Positions 1-14,108 of a DNA stretch of 64,000 nt are shown piece after piece. A model generated the notes under the pieces. That model worked only from the letters and a program-made list of their open reading frames with translations. It had not been told where the DNA came from and ran no database searches. Location: contig NW_020312867.1 of NCBI RefSeq assembly GCF_003265705.1, forward strand, positions 10,019,228 to 10,083,227, written 5' to 3'. This DNA comes from Callorhinus ursinus (lineage: Eukaryota > Chordata > Mammalia > Carnivora > Otariidae). Made by a program: the position numbers and the translations under genes. Position 1 is the stretch's first letter; every line of letters begins with the position of its first letter.

Positions 1-199
1 GTAAGTGGAAAATGGTGAAGAAAGGGAGGGAATGAGAAGGGGGTGGTAGGAATGAAGGAGTGACATACAGTTCACAGAATATACCGTTTCGAGTATCTTT
101 CACTCTTGGAACCACAGTAATGAGAGAAGAAAAAAGAATCCAGAAAACTGAAAAGGGCATCAGTGAGATGTGGAACTACTTCAAGTGGCTTGATAACAG

Positions 200-1135
200 A
201 GGTAATTACAATCTCTGAGAAAAGGGTGGACAAAAAAAATATCTGAACAAATAATGGCCAAAAACTTTCCAAACTTGATGAAAACTATAAATCCGCAGAT
301 CCAAGAAGCTTAACAAAAGCCAAGCACAAGAAATATGAAGAAAATACTCAAAACCAGTAATAAAAGAGAAAATCTTAAAAGCTGCTAGGGGGAAAAAAAA
401 AGACTAGCTACATACAGAGGAACAAAGATAAAGAATAAATATTAAGATGAACATTAAAGATAAAGAGGAGATGGGGCACCTGGGTGACTCAGTTGTTAAG
501 CATCTGCCTTTGGCTCGGGTCATCCTGGGGTCCTGGGACCAAGTCCCGCATCAGGCTCCCTGCCCCATGGGAAACCTGCTTCTCCCTCTCCCACTCCCCC
601 TGCTTGTGTTCCCTCTCTCACTGTCTCTCTCTCTGTCAAATAAATAAATAAAATCTTAAAAAAAAAAAAAAAAGATAGAGAGGAGAACCCTCACAAACAA
701 TGCAAGGGAGAAGACAGTGGAAGAGCATCTTCCAGGTACTGAAAGGAAAAAACTGTCAACCAAGAATTCTATACATGGCAAAAATGTCTTTCAAAAATGA
801 AGGTGAAATAAATATATTTTTTCAGACATATGAAAGCTGGAAGAACTCATCATCAGAAGATTTGCACCATGAAGAATATTAATGGACACTCTTCAGGGAG
901 ATGGAAATCATACTAAATGGAAATCTGGATCTACACAAAGGAATGAAGAGCATCGAGAACAGTAACTACATGAGTAAATACATAAAATTTTCAAAATTAA
1001 ATTATTTTAAAAAAGGATTAAAAAGGATTAAAACAAGATTAAAAAGAGAATTAAAAAAGGAAATTGACTACTCAAACAAAAATAACAGCAATGTATTAGT
1101 GAGGTTTATAACACGTAAAGGTGAAATGCATTAAC
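200..1135 (+). mobile_element. L1-type LINE fragment (old, sense)
   Basis: A-rich sequence with phrases typical of old mammalian L1 elements, such as 'ccaagaagcttaacaaaagc' and 'gatctacacaaaggaatgaa'. A Can-SINE interrupts it at 473-673. Small open frames here are L1 relics. Subfamily is not assigned and the edges are approximate. Confidence 0.65.
473..673 (+). mobile_element. Can-SINE, full length
   Basis: tRNA-derived head 'ggggcacctgggtgactcag', a CT-rich body, then 'aaataaataaataaaatctt' and an A tail. It is the long Can-SINE form with body 'ctgcttgtgttccctctctc' (called the long form in later entries). It sits inside the old L1. Confidence 0.9.
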
Positions 1136-1677
1136 AGCAAAGATCAACACCAACTCCAAAGTCAGGAGTCACTGCAGCACAGGAGAGCTAAGGACTGGCA
1201 GTGCAAGCCCAAGGCAGACTCAAGTGTAAGCTCAAGATTGCTCTTCTGACCCTCCCAGCTGACTAACTTTGGGGACTGTCCTATGCCCTGCTTCTTGATT
1301 TAGATACCTCAGTTTACTCATGGAGTGAGTCTTACACTGAATCTAGTAACTTCACCATGGTTTACCTGGAAAGAAAGCTTACCTAGGGGTTCAACTGACG
1401 AAAGGAGTGCTACTCACATGTGGAGAATTATTTCTAGGCCTATTAACTAGTGCCCAGTAGAATTCCTTGCTGACAGAGGTATCACCACACTCTAAAATGA
1501 GTATCTTTCTTGTATAGAAGCTGGCACAGAAAAACAAAAAACAACTTCTTTATAGAGGTTCATAGGTTGGCATGGGGGCTAAAAACTTCTTTACAGCACA
1601 CAACAAAGCTTAAGAAAATAATAACCAAAACATATTAAGATTGGTAGTTTTGTATTCTGAAATAATTAACAAAACTA

Positions 1678-1836
<159 letters not shown>

Positions 1837-1962
1837 CTAGAAGAAAATGAAAAGGATAATGCATTTGGTCATACTGAGAGGTACTGCAGAAAACCAGAAT
1901 CATGAAACTGCATCAGATATCAAAATACCAGACCATTTAAATATATTTTAAAAGTTAATAGC

Positions 1963-2148
1963 GGGGTGCCTGGGTGGCTCAGTCGTTAAGCGTCTGCCTT
2001 CGGCTCAGGTCATGGTCCCCGGGGTCCTGGGATCGAGCCCCGCATCGGGCTCCCTGCTCTGCGGGAAGCCTGTTTCTCCCTCTCCCACTCCCCCTGCTTA
2101 TGTTCCTGCTCTCGCTATCTCTCTGTCAAATGAATAAAAAAAAAAAAA
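1963..2148 (+). mobile_element. Can-SINE, full length
   Basis: Long form with head 'ggggtgcctgggtggctcag' and tail 'tcaaatgaataaaaaaaaaa'. It is followed directly by a partial minus-strand SINE, giving a short foldback pair. Confidence 0.9.
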
Positions 2149-2200
2149 GATTTTATTTATTTGACAGAGAGACAGCTAGAGAGGGAGAGCATAGATCCAG
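2149..2200 (-). mobile_element. Can-SINE 3' end, truncated
   Basis: 'gattttatttatttgacaga' and a few following bases match the reversed tail of a Can-SINE, and then the match stops. Confidence 0.7.
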
Positions 2201-2541
2201 CCAGTCAGTTTTTTATTTATTTATTCTCTCCCAGTCAATACACAAGTACCCAGACCTATGGGCTCTGTGTTACCCATGTACTGACTCTACTTCTGGCCCT
2301 AGGCATAAAGCACAATGGACTTCTCTTGGGAATACTTAGTGTAAACAACATTCTTACTAATGGCTCTGCTGCTTGCTGCCCAGGTGACCGATATTTTACT
2401 TTATTTACAGATAGTTACAGATGTGTATGTGTATACATATCTAAAATTATTTTCAGTCATCATGTAGGTGAAAGTGCTGATATTGTTTTCTATATATGTT
2501 TTATATATAATGTGAGATAAAAAAATCAGGCATGTATGTAT

Positions 2542-2571
<30 letters not shown>
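2542..2571. repeat. (CA)n microsatellite
   Basis: About 15 uninterrupted CA units, preceded by ATGT-rich sequence. Likely polymorphic in length. Confidence 0.95.
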
Positions 2572-2574
<3 letters not shown>

Positions 2575-2689
2575 GATAGACAGACACACAGAGAATTTCC
2601 TAGTTCTACCCACTGAAAAGATCTAGAAACAATGACCAAACCAACACCAGTGAGCATTCCTAGCACCTAGACTGTTGTGTTGAAATATC

Positions 2690-2930
2690 ATTCCCCACTC
2701 AAAGAAACCAGAACTTATTAGAGAAATGACTGATTCCAGATCTGGGACAGGAAATGTATAAGATAATCCAGGAATATCTTGTCACAGTATATGGCAAGGA
2801 AGTTATCAAGGACTATCAGGATTGTGTTAAAACAATCTGTGACCAACTTGAAGTATGCCACCGCCCAAAGACGGAACAATGTGAACATTAGTAAAGATGA
2901 TAGCTCCAATGGACAGAAACATCAAATATG
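2690..2930 (+). repeat. Old interspersed repeat, family not named (copy 1)
   Basis: Contains 'gagaaatgactgattccaga' and 'acaggaaatgtataagataa', which match a second diverged copy at about 22,240-22,560. Seeing it twice shows it is an interspersed repeat, but I cannot name the family. Confidence 0.5.
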
Positions 2931-5206
2931 TTTAAATCTATGAGTTCAGAATGAGACAAATTAAAAAGAAGTGGTTACTTTTGGAGAATGGCTGGGAACC
3001 AACTTTACTTTTAAAATTGATATATAAAAGCAAGAGTTCAATTATCTTGCTTTTCCCACATGGACTCTACCACTGCATAACCAAATAGCAAGTTGAATAT
3101 TTCTCTTCAGAGAATATAAATGAAGAAGGAATTACAAAATTGGAATACTACCATTTTACAATGGTGATTAAAGAATCTAATTAATGAATTAAAGATCTAA
3201 GGGTTGCATATCAATGTTCACAAAATAAAAAGTATCAATGAGATATATGTACACCCTCTCAGAAGTAGTTTTCCCTCCCAAAATCAACCAGAACACTGAC
3301 CAAAACTCTAGATTCAACTACCAATAGTAAGGAAATACAGAACACACGAGAAAATGTTAAACTACATGATAGGAATGCGATCAACAAATCCCAATGAGGA
3401 CAATATAAGACAAATGATCTGGTTTCCCTAATAAATAGATAGTGAGGGGTGGGGACAAAGAGATGGAGGGGGAACCTATAGATTAAGAGAAACCTACATA
3501 CATGCACACATGTGTGCACACACAGGCAAAGTTAAACTAGGTTTTTCTGGAAGTAAATTTTGATGAAAAAGTTGCAAAGAAAAGGGGGTCACTGCCATAG
3601 AATTCACGATAGTGTTATTCTTGGGGGAGTAGGAAAGAGGTGATGGGTTTGGCAAAAAGCACTCAGATTGCTTCTGGGGTGGCAAGACTCTGTTACTTTG
3701 CTTTATAATGACTCATTAAGCTATATATTAGTTATATGCTCTTTTCTGAGTCTGTGTTAATAAAAACTTTTTAAAAACAGATGCACAAGTAATACATTAT
3801 TCACTACAGAAAACTCAGAAAATATAGAACAAAAATCAAGTTAACATTTTGGAAAATATTCTCATTCTATTTTTACAGATGTATCTTATACACAAAGACA
3901 CACACAAATATGTGCATACTTGTAACTGGTAATCTACAATTATCTGGGTCAGACTGCCCTGCCATATCACCTCTGTGCCATGGCCCAGTAAACCAGACCT
4001 TCTGAGTTTGGGATCCTGACCTGCTGCTATCGGGTCCAATCAGTGCCCCTGATCCAGGATCCAAGATAGTCTATGTGTTTTGGGGAATACAGGAAAAAAG
4101 ATGGGGCACTCCGTCCCAAAAAATTCCCTGAGGATGTGTCAGTACTAATTACAGAATAAGGTAGAATCAATCATTAAATACTGCTTTCAGTTCCACGCTA
4201 TGAGTGAAATGAAAGATTCGATGAATTCTCATACCAAAAATAACTAGCATTATATATGAAATGTCCATATAAATACACACATATACACATACACAGTCTT
4301 AAAACATCCTAACATCCTTGCATTTCTCTATGCCCACTTTATAGATAAGGAGACTGAGGTACTGAAGAGTAAAGCGACCTGCTTGAGGATGGAATACTAA
4401 AGAGCAGATATATTTATATCTAGGTAAGAGATACCCAGAGCCTGTGTTTTTTCCACCAGGCACACTATTCTCCAACTTTTCCCTATTATAAATGGTGCGC
4501 TTGCAGAAACAGATACTGTGTATGTAGGTGGAACTGGTCAGTTGCATCTGATGATGAAGGGAAAGTTTATCTGCACAGACTCTTTGAGGCCAAATTCAGA
4601 AGACAAGCCCAGATAAATATCAAGGTCAGATAAGCAGTAAAGGTCTGAAAACCCCAAGAACCATGCCAGTCTGCCTTGGTTCTTGGCTGGTAGGGAAGGA
4701 TACCGAACTTTAGACAGAATTCTTGGCCCGAGGCTGGTATCCAGCTCTCTGGTGGCTCAAAGCCCATATCCATGGCACCACAGGCAAGTTGAGTTGGCTT
4801 AAGGACTAGGCAAAGGGAAAGCAGGCATGTTTGAGCAGTTGCTCTCAATGTTCAAAAGGAGATGATTCTGGGGCTTTCTGTGTATTTCTGGGGCTTTCAG
4901 ACAGGTTCCTTCCCTGTGGCTAGAATGTTCATATCCCCTCCTCTTCTGGAAAATCTCTGATCACCACACAAGACTCCTTTGGGAAGCAATCCTGAGCAAT
5001 TCCAGGCAGAGTTATTTTCCTTACCTTCTATGTTCCACTGCAACTATAGCAGTTACTAAAGTATACTGCTATTACTGGTCTAAAAGCCCATTAAACAGTG
5101 TGAGTGGGGGCCAGGTCTACCTATTTCTGCGACTTTAGTATAAGCATAGTATCCAAGAAATACCAGGGATCAAGGACTACGGATTTGTTGAAGAAACCAA
5201 CAAGCA
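2931..5206. other. DNAAF9 intron 7, mostly unassigned sequence
   Basis: No exon or clear mobile element recognised. A MIR-like stretch ('ttatagataaggagactgag', about 4,325-4,395, minus orientation) is the only hint. The open frames here have no family features. Confidence 0.5.
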
Positions 5207-5393
5207 GGGGTGCCTGGGTAGCTCAGTCGGTTGAGCATCTGATTCTTGATTTCGGCTCAGGTCATGATTTCAGGGTTGTGAGATCAAGCCCTGTGTCAGG
5301 CTCTGCGCTGAGCGTGGAGCCTGCTTAAGATTCTCTCCCTCTCCCTCTGCCCCTACCTCCCACTCATGCCCTCTCTCTCGCAAAAAACCCCAA
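5207..5393 (+). mobile_element. Can-SINE, older form
   Basis: Head 'ggggtgcctgggtagctcag' with body 'gcttaagattctctccctct' and the 'gattcttgatttcggctcag' anticodon-side block. It ends in 'cgcaaaaaaccccaaa' without the AATAAA-rich tail. This is the more diverged subtype (called the older form in later entries). Confidence 0.85.
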
Positions 5394-5530
5394 AGGCACT
5401 ATACTGACTGACAAGGGTAGAAAAAGGATCAATTTCAGTATTTAAAAGTATTTTTAAGAATTACATAATGCAATAAAAATGGGAAAATGAAAATAAAATA
5501 AAATAAATGACCAATAAGACTACCACTGGA

Positions 5531-5723
5531 GGGGTGCCTGGGTGGCTCAGTCGTTAAGTGTCTGCCTTCGGCTCAGGTCATGACCCCAGGGTCCTGGGAT
5601 AGAGCCCCACGTCGGGCTCCCTGCTCAGTGGGAAGCCTGCTTCTCCCTCTCCCACTCCCACTCCCCCTTCTTGTGTTCCCTCTCTCGCTGTCAAATAAAT
5701 AAATAAAAATCTTAAAAAAAAAA
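5531..5723 (+). mobile_element. Can-SINE, long form, with target duplication
   Basis: Runs from 'ggggtgcctgggtggctcag' to 'taaaaatcttaaaaaaaaaa'. Flanks 'gactaccactgga' and 'gactatcactgga' are the target-site duplication with one change. Confidence 0.92.
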
Positions 5724-6659
5724 AAGACTATCACTGGAGTTTCTAAGACATAGAAACACAAATTGTTTTACAAAGATGGAAATAATAATACCTTTTACTT
5801 TGCCAAACATATTTTGAACTTCTCTATCAAATCCAATTCTAAAACATGATTTTAAATGACACTATAATGGGCCACCGAATAGATTTATTTAATCTAATTC
5901 CTACTGTTGGACATTCACTTTGTCTTCAATTTTTATTAACAGTTTTTATAAACAATTCTTCAGTGAACATCCTTCACTGGCATCTTTAATTATTTTGAGA
6001 TAAATTATTAGACTGAAATTGCTGGACAGGGATGCCAAATGTTCCCTCCAGACAGGCATTTCACCTATTCCACTGAAGGACTCACTCTTACTCTTTGGCA
6101 ACTGGCAACTCTACTCTCAGCCTTTAACAAATTTCTAGCATTTTAGTAGATGAAAAAGTAGCACCTCCTTGTAGTTTAATTAGTGTATCTGTGAGTATGG
6201 GCGCAGTTCATCTATAAGGAGTAGTTCATGGAAAAAATTACCAATAAAATAAAAAAATAATACTTCTGAGAGGAGTCTGCACTCTCCATGAGATCTGAGC
6301 AGGAAGCATGGAGCTGTAGGTTCTCTGGCCATCAAAGAGCCGCCAGCAGTGACTGGCCAGTGGGAATTAAAGCCTAGATGTCAATTCTGGCTTAAGACTA
6401 CAAGTCTTGGCAAAGGGGAAAGAGATGTGAGCAGAAAAAGTATTTGGATGGTGGACAGAAAAGAGGGTTTTAGAGAAGTTTGGAGGCTACAAAACAGCTC
6501 AGAGAAGGGAGAAGAAAATAAGGCAGATTTTTAAAAAGTAATATGGGCATAAATCGCTCACTTTTCAGTAATTTTTCTAGAGATACAAATAAAGACTAGA
6601 ATTGCATTTTAAATACATTTGGTTGCTGGATTCGAATTTTATTAAGAACATTTGTAGAC

Positions 6660-7171
6660 TCACCGCAAGAGATCCCTGCATAAATTTGTGGTCATTTTTA
6701 TACATGTTTATGGTAATTTTTATCCTATGTGGGGTTCAATGAGCTTCATGGATTTGTGGACTGATTTGTTTCATCAGCTTGGAAAGTTCTTGGACATTAC
6801 CAACTCAGATTTCCTGCTGCATTTTCTCTCTACTTTCCTTCTGGGACTCCAACCATACTATGTTAGATCATTTGACATTGTTTGGCAGATACTTGATGCT
6901 CTGTTTTATTCCCCTTGGTCTTTTTTTCTTGGTCCTTCAGTTTAAAAACTTCCTTTGACCTATCTTCAAGTTCACAGAACTTCTCATTTCTATCTAACCT
7001 GCTGTTAAGACAATCTAATAAATTTTTCATTTTAGGTATAGTATTTTTCATTTCTAACATTTCCATTTGGTTCTTTTTATAGTTTTCAGGTCTCTGCTGA
7101 AATTCTTTAGCATTTTTATTAGTTATTTGAAGTTTTCCATTAGTTAATTCCAATATCTGGATCTAATCCTC
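6660..7171 (-). mobile_element. L1 ORF1-like fragment, antisense
   Basis: Read on the minus strand, 6863-7153 encodes a charged coiled-coil stretch including EMKNTIPKMKNLLDCLNSRL and FCELEDRSKEV, which resembles the coiled coil of L1 ORF1 protein. It is a broken remnant, interrupted on its left by two SINEs and probably part of the same old L1 as the ORF2 piece at 8.4-9.1 kb. Confidence 0.65.
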
Positions 7172-7181
7172 TTGACTGTTT

Positions 7182-7299
7182 TTTTTTTTTTAAGACTTTA
7201 TTTTTAAGTAATCTCTACACTCAACGTGGGGCTTGAACTCACAACCCTGAGATCAAGAGCTGCAAGCTCTACCAACTATGCTAGCAAGGTGCCTCCCTA
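7182..7299 (-). mobile_element. Can-SINE, short tRNA-proximal form
   Basis: T run, then 'cttgaactcacaaccctgag', ending near 'aaggtgcc'. This form has the tRNA-like part and little of the CT-rich body. It is flanked on both sides by copies of 'ttgactgttt'. Confidence 0.8.
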
Positions 7300-7309
7300 T
7301 TGACTGTTT

Positions 7310-7517
7310 CTTTTTTCTTTCTTTTTTTAAGATTTTATTTATTTATTTGACACAGAGAGACACAGCGAAAGAAGGAACACAAACAGGGGGAGTGGGAGAG
7401 GGAGAAGCAGTCTTCCTGCTGAGCAGGGAGCCCGATGCAGGGCTCGATCCCAGAGCCCTGGGATCATGACCTGAGCCGAAGGCAGACGCTCAACTGACTG
7501 AGCCACCCAGACATGCC
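7310..7517 (-). mobile_element. Can-SINE, long form
   Basis: 'aagattttatttatttattt' to 'gagccacccagacatgcc'. It lies between the second and third copies of the 'tgactgttt' target next to the preceding SINE. Confidence 0.9.
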
Positions 7518-7695
7518 TGACTGTTTCTTAATAACAAAATTTTCTTGCTTCATATCTTCTACTAATTTTTTTATCATATGCCAGACATTTTGTTATTAAA
7601 GTTTTTACTGAAAAACTGAAGTACATAATATTTACCTCTAGAAAAGTGTACCCTTTCTTTTATCAGGCCATTAAAGTAGGGATCTAAGTAATTCT

Positions 7696-7893
7696 TTTTT
7701 TTTTTTTAAGATTTATTTATTTATTTGACAGAGAGAGACACAGCGAGAGAGGGAACACAAGCAGGGGGAGTGGGAGAGGGAGAAGCAGGCTTCCCGCTGA
7801 GCAGAGAGCCTGATGCGGGGCTTGATCTCAGGACCCTGGGATCATGACCTGAGCCAAAGGCAGACGCTTAACAACTGAGCCACCCAGGCGCCC
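7696..7893 (-). mobile_element. Can-SINE, long form, young-looking
   Basis: The target duplication 'gggatctaagtaattct' is perfect on both sides (from about 7,679 and 7,894), suggesting a fairly recent insertion. The body contains the full 'gacacagcgagagagggaac' block. Confidence 0.95.
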
Positions 7894-8439
7894 GGGATCT
7901 AAGTAATTCTGATCTGTAATTGATCTCGGTCTAGGTCTCACTGCATTTGTTAATCTTAATCACTAAATTAAAATATTTTGAGGGTAGGGACTGAACTTCA
8001 GTCGATTTTGCTCATGGGAAGTCAGAAAACCAGGAAGGGCCTGGTCTACAGCCCATGGTGATTACCACTACTGCTTCTTCAGCTATAAGATGTCATTGTT
8101 GGCTGAGGTGCAATTAAAAATGTCCTTCTGAGTGGTCCCTCTTAACTGACTCCAGAGATGCTTGCAATGTTCTTAAAAATACAGTGCTATGTTTAGCCTC
8201 CATGTGTGATGTATAGGTATAGCATCCTCACATTCAGGGTACTGCATGCAAGTGGGGTATGGGTCTCAGACACTTGTAGGAACTCCTAAACTACTTCTCT
8301 CTCTTCTTTCTTTGTGGTTAAATTTTCTTTATCATTTTTGCATTCTTATGCTATAAATTTTTGCATGTTCACTTTTTTCCATAATTAGATTAGCCATGGA
8401 TTAATGATGATGATTAGGTTTTTGCAAAGTACAAAAAAT

Positions 8440-9100
8440 TCAGGGTTTACTTTTCTTTTGTATACCTATTTAATTAGAAATGTTTAAACAGAATGGATGT
8501 TCAATTTTATCAAATGCCTTTTAGGCATCTATGGAGTCATCGCAAATGGTTCTAGGAGAAAAACTAGTACAGTGATTACGTTAATAGATTTCTTTATACT
8601 AAACTAAATATTGCACCCTTATTAAGCTCTACTTCATCAGAGAATATTCTAAAATGATACTGGATTCTACTTGCTAATATTTTACTTAAAATACAGGCAC
8701 TAAAGGGGCGCCTGGGTGGCTCAGTAGGTTAAGCATCAGCCTTCAGCTCAGATCATGATCCCGGGGTCCTGGGATCAAGCCCCATATTGGGTTCCCTACT
8801 CAGTGAGGAGTCTGCTTCTCCCTCTCCCTCTGCCCCTCTTCCCCTCCACTAGTGCTCTGTTTCTCACTTCCACTCTCTCAAATAAATAAATAAATCTTAA
8901 AAAAAACAACAAAAAAACAGGCAGTAACATTGACAAGTGAGACTGGTCTGTAGTTTCCATTTTTGTTACTTTTGTTGGGTTTTAATATCATAACTAACTT
9001 AATTAAAAGGCTACACACTATTCTTTTTCCATGCATATCTAGCCATGGCCACTGAGAGACACTGCTGAGCTGCTTAATCACAGCATCTGTTCCTGTAGCC
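8440..9100 (-). mobile_element. L1 ORF2 reverse-transcriptase fragment, antisense
   Basis: On the minus strand the sequence encodes NYRPVSLVNV, the conserved L1 reverse-transcriptase block, and the DNA follows the usual antisense L1 text ('gttcaattttatcaaatgcc'). A Can-SINE interrupts it at 8705-8918. No intact frame. Confidence 0.8.
8705..8918 (+). mobile_element. Can-SINE inserted in L1
   Basis: Head 'ggggcgcctgggtggctcag', A-rich tail to about 8,917. Flanks 'acaggcactaaa' and 'acaggcagtaac' look like a diverged target duplication. Confidence 0.9.
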
Positions 9101-9189
9101 TCAGTTTTATCTGTTGCTCCTTACTGGAAATTGCTCCACCCAACTTTATGCTTTCTTCCAAGTTCAGATATTAATGCCTGACACTCTAA

Positions 9190-9395
9190 TGCAGCAGTCA
9201 ACAAGTTATGGCTTGTGAGCAGGCCACATATTTTTGTAAATAAAGTTTCCTTGGAACACACAGACACACCCATCCATTTAAGCATTGTCCACGGTTGCTC
9301 TCAGGCTACAATGGTACCACTGAGTAGTTCTAACATAGTTCTAACAGAGACGGAGGGCATACAAAGCCTATGTTTGCTGACCTCTGCTCTAATTC
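9190..9395 (+). repeat. Old mammalian interspersed repeat, family not named
   Basis: Contains 'tttttgtaaataaagtttcc' followed by 'ttggaacacacagacacacc' and ends near 'tttgctgacctctgctct'. I recognise this as a widespread old mammalian repeat, but cannot name the family with confidence. Confidence 0.55.
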
Positions 9396-9721
9396 TTGAT
9401 TCTTTTAAGCCAAACCCCATTTTTTTAATCATTTCTTCTCAGGGAAAAAGTGCAAAAAGACAGCGTCTGTATTGTTTTCCTGAAGTCCAGCCCAACAGAA
9501 TGTTTTTAGGTGGAAACATCAACCCTGGTAGGCAGCCTTGGTCTCACCTCAGGTCGAGGTTTCCTCAGAGCGAAAGAGGCACTATCACTTTTCCAGGTCT
9601 CCTTCTACCCCCGAGGAGTTCAAGATAACAATCAGGGAAGAAACCATTCAAACAAAAATATATCTTGCATTTCTTCAAGTTAAATACCGTTAGTGGATAA
9701 CTGAGCTGGCTGTAATATTTA

Positions 9722-11460
<1,739 letters not shown>

Positions 11461-11671
11461 ATTTTTATTTTTTAAACATTTTATTTATTTATTTAATTGA
11501 CAGAGAGAGAGAGAGACAGCGTGAAAGGGAACACAAGCAGGGGGACTGGCAGAGGGAGAAGCAGGCTTCCAACTGCGCAGGGAACCCGATGCAGGGCTCG
11601 ATCCCAGGACCCTGGGATCATGACCTGAGGTGAAGGCAGTCACTTAACCAACTGAGCCACCCAGGTGCCCC
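11461..11671 (-). mobile_element. Can-SINE, long form
   Basis: Flanked by the target duplication 'gatttctaatttta' (left copy from 11,448, right copy from 11,672). Contains 'aattgacagagagagagaga'. Confidence 0.93.
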
Positions 11672-12724
11672 GATTTCTAATTTTAAATGCAAACTTTAAT
11701 TTTACTAATAATTTTGAGACTTATATTTCCTTATTCATCTATCTCCCTTTTTAATTTTGTGTGCTCTACCTACCATTTCTTTTTTTACAAAATCCATTCT
11801 TAAAAGGAACAAAAGAGATATTTTTCTCATTTTTTATTCTATTTCCTGGAGAAAATCTTTTTAAAAAGAATGCTGATCTATCTCTGCATCTAATATGCTA
11901 TGGTTTCTTTCTTATATTTTGTTGAATCTTTTCATAAGTCTTATTCCACCTTTCAATATAAAGATCTTATGTTTGTCCATAAAAAGGTAAATGAATGCTT
12001 GCTCTATGGTTACTCTCATTATTCAGAAGTTTGCTACTAGAATTCTCTCCTTGAGGAGGTAGTTGATGTAAATTTACATTACTAGGTGACAGTTCCAGCA
12101 GCTAGAGAGTTAAGGAGGAAGCTGGAGGCAGGGAAAGCCCTATCAGAGGAACTTCCCTACGCTGCTTCCCAGGAAGAGTTCTCTATACCCGTAATTCAGT
12201 TTGGCCCAGCCTAAATGCCAAGTAAAAGCTTATGTGGGTCTGGCTTCCTTTCTCATGCTGGCACCTAGTACATCTGGGTGTACAAAGCCTCCTCTGGGTT
12301 AATGACTTTCTTCTGGGTATAGACATACAATAAGACAGAATTTTTAAAAATTAAATTTTAAGTGTCTGTAGTTCTTCTCTTGGCCTTCAAAAGACTCAAG
12401 AGTCTTTCTGGCTCAGGTAGTTATCAGGCTTTTGGTGTGTGACTCAGAGTGCAGTACTGTTCCATACCCTAAAGGCTGGTAAGGAAGGGAACGGAGGTGG
12501 GGGGAGAATGAGAGGGAGACAAAAGGAAAGTATTTGAGAGAATGACAATTAGCAGCTACAAAGAAAGGCAGGATCTAGAGAAAGGGAACTTGAGAGAAGA
12601 CTTATAATAGCCTCACTATATTATGTGTGCAGTTTCCTCCTATTGCCCACTCCACCCCATTAAACACTACCCTACAGGAAAGATCTACATTATCTTGTAA
12701 AGGTTTTTTGGAAGGGATTTTGTT

Positions 12725-12822
12725 GGGGCACCTGGCTAGCTCAGTCAGTAGAGCGTGAGGTTCTTGACCTCAGGGTCATAAGTTCAAGCCCTACGCTAGG
12801 TGTGGAGCCTACTTAAAGAAAG
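12725..12822 (+). mobile_element. Short tRNA-like Can-SINE
   Basis: About 100 bp: 'ggggcacctggctagctcag', 'gtagagcgtgaggttcttga', 'gttcaagccctac'. It keeps recognisable pol III A- and B-box-like blocks and has almost no CT-rich body. Flanks 'gaagggattttgtt' and 'gaagggcattttgtt' are a likely target duplication. Confidence 0.85.
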
Positions 12823-12937
12823 GAAGGGCATTTTGTTCCTTTTGGATGTGTCTGCACAGTGTAATGCACCTTAAGGCAGGAGTCAGAAGGCCTGCCTCAT
12901 CTGGTTTGTATGAACCCTGGAGCCTCCTAGTGTACTA

Positions 12938-13129
12938 CCTTTTTTTTTTTTTAAAGATTTTATTTATTTATTTGACAGAGAGAGAGAGTGGCAGACAGAG
13001 GGCAGAGGGAGAGTGAGAAGCAGGCTCCCCACTGAGCAGGAAGCCCAATGTGGGGCTTGATCCCAGGACCCTGGGATCATGACCTGAGCCGAAGGCAGAC
13101 GCTTAACTGACTGAGCCACTCAGGCACCC
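12938..13129 (-). mobile_element. Can-SINE, long form
   Basis: Poly-T, 'aaagattttatttatttatt', through 'gagccactcaggcacccc'. A run of nine C at the right edge separates it from the next SINE. Confidence 0.9.
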
Positions 13130-13134
13130 CCCCC

Positions 13135-13293
13135 CTTTTTTTTTAAGTAGTCTCCACACCTAGCACAGAGCCTAGTGTGGAGCCCAATGTGGGGCTTGAA
13201 CTCAAGACCCTGAGATTAAGACCTGAGCTGAGATCAAGAGCTGAGCTGAGATCAAAAGTCGAATGCTTAACTGACTGAGCCACCCAGGCGCCC
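13135..13293 (-). mobile_element. Can-SINE, short form with internal duplication
   Basis: 'taagtagtctccacacctag' to 'gagccacccaggcgccc'. The phrase 'gagctgagatcaa' occurs twice, 21 bases apart, a small internal duplication. Confidence 0.85.
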
Positions 13294-13327
13294 TATGCCC
13301 CTATTCTTCTAAATTAGAGAGCAATGA

Positions 13328-13509
13328 GGCGCCTGGGTGGCTCAGTTGGTTGAATGCCTGATTCTTGGTTTTGGATCAGGTTGTGATCTCATGGGTGGTA
13401 AGATGGAAACCTGCGTCAGACTCCACACTCAGCAGGGAGTCTCCTCCCCCACCACTCGTGCTCGCTTACTCTCTCTCTCTTAAATAAATAAATAAATAAA
13501 TAAATAAAT
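13328..13509 (+). mobile_element. Can-SINE, older form, with (TAAA)n tail
   Basis: 'ggcgcctgggtggctcagtt' to a run of about seven AAAT units. Flanks 'aaattagagagca' on both sides are the target duplication. Confidence 0.92.
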
Positions 13510-14108
13510 TAGAGAGCATTACTTCCTAGCAGGGGCAGCTCCCACAGCCTCGCTGAAGTTCTGCTACTTATAGTCAATGTGAGAATACTATAGTTTTGGA
13601 GGAGGAAAAGTGGAGACCAAGTGGTGTGCTTCTCTTCAACACTACATCCCATGTTCCTTCCACATTACAGGGTTTACCAGGCAAGAATCCATTTACTTCC
13701 TAGGGACACTGCTACTTCTTGGAAGGAGGGATAGTAATTAGCCCTGGGCCATGCTTCCTACTCTATGCCTAATAGTATGTTCCCATTTTGAGCATGTCAA
13801 TGCTCATTCCCTGTTTCTGTGCTGGGGGCAGGTCATCTCATTGGGAGATGCCTATGGTGATGCTGCTAAGCTACCAGGCCATCCTCCTTAATATGCACTC
13901 TGGGTGACCCCCTCTACCAGACTCATTCATTAATTCACTTAACAAATATTTATGAGTGATCTCCTAGATAGAAGGAATATTGAAATAAAAGATACTGTCT
14001 GTAACACAAAAGATAACCCTTTTATTTCTATAGTATACTGTACTTATACAAAATTCTGCACTGTCCTTTTCATTGCTCTTGAATAGTTCTCAAATTATAT
14101 GAATTTCT

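Noticed and set aside
1974..2339. Serine/leucine-rich frames starting in SINE heads (several in the window)
   Set aside because: They are read-through of the CT-rich Can-SINE body, which leaves chance open frames of 60-120 codons.
6863..7153. 96-residue minus-strand coiled-coil frame as a host gene
   Set aside because: It resembles L1 ORF1 coiled coil, lacks the rest of the protein, and lies in L1 text.
12725..12822. Possible functional tRNA genes in the short SINE forms
   Set aside because: A- and B-box-like blocks are present, but the acceptor and anticodon stems do not pair properly and the copies end in A-rich tails with target duplications, so they are SINEs.
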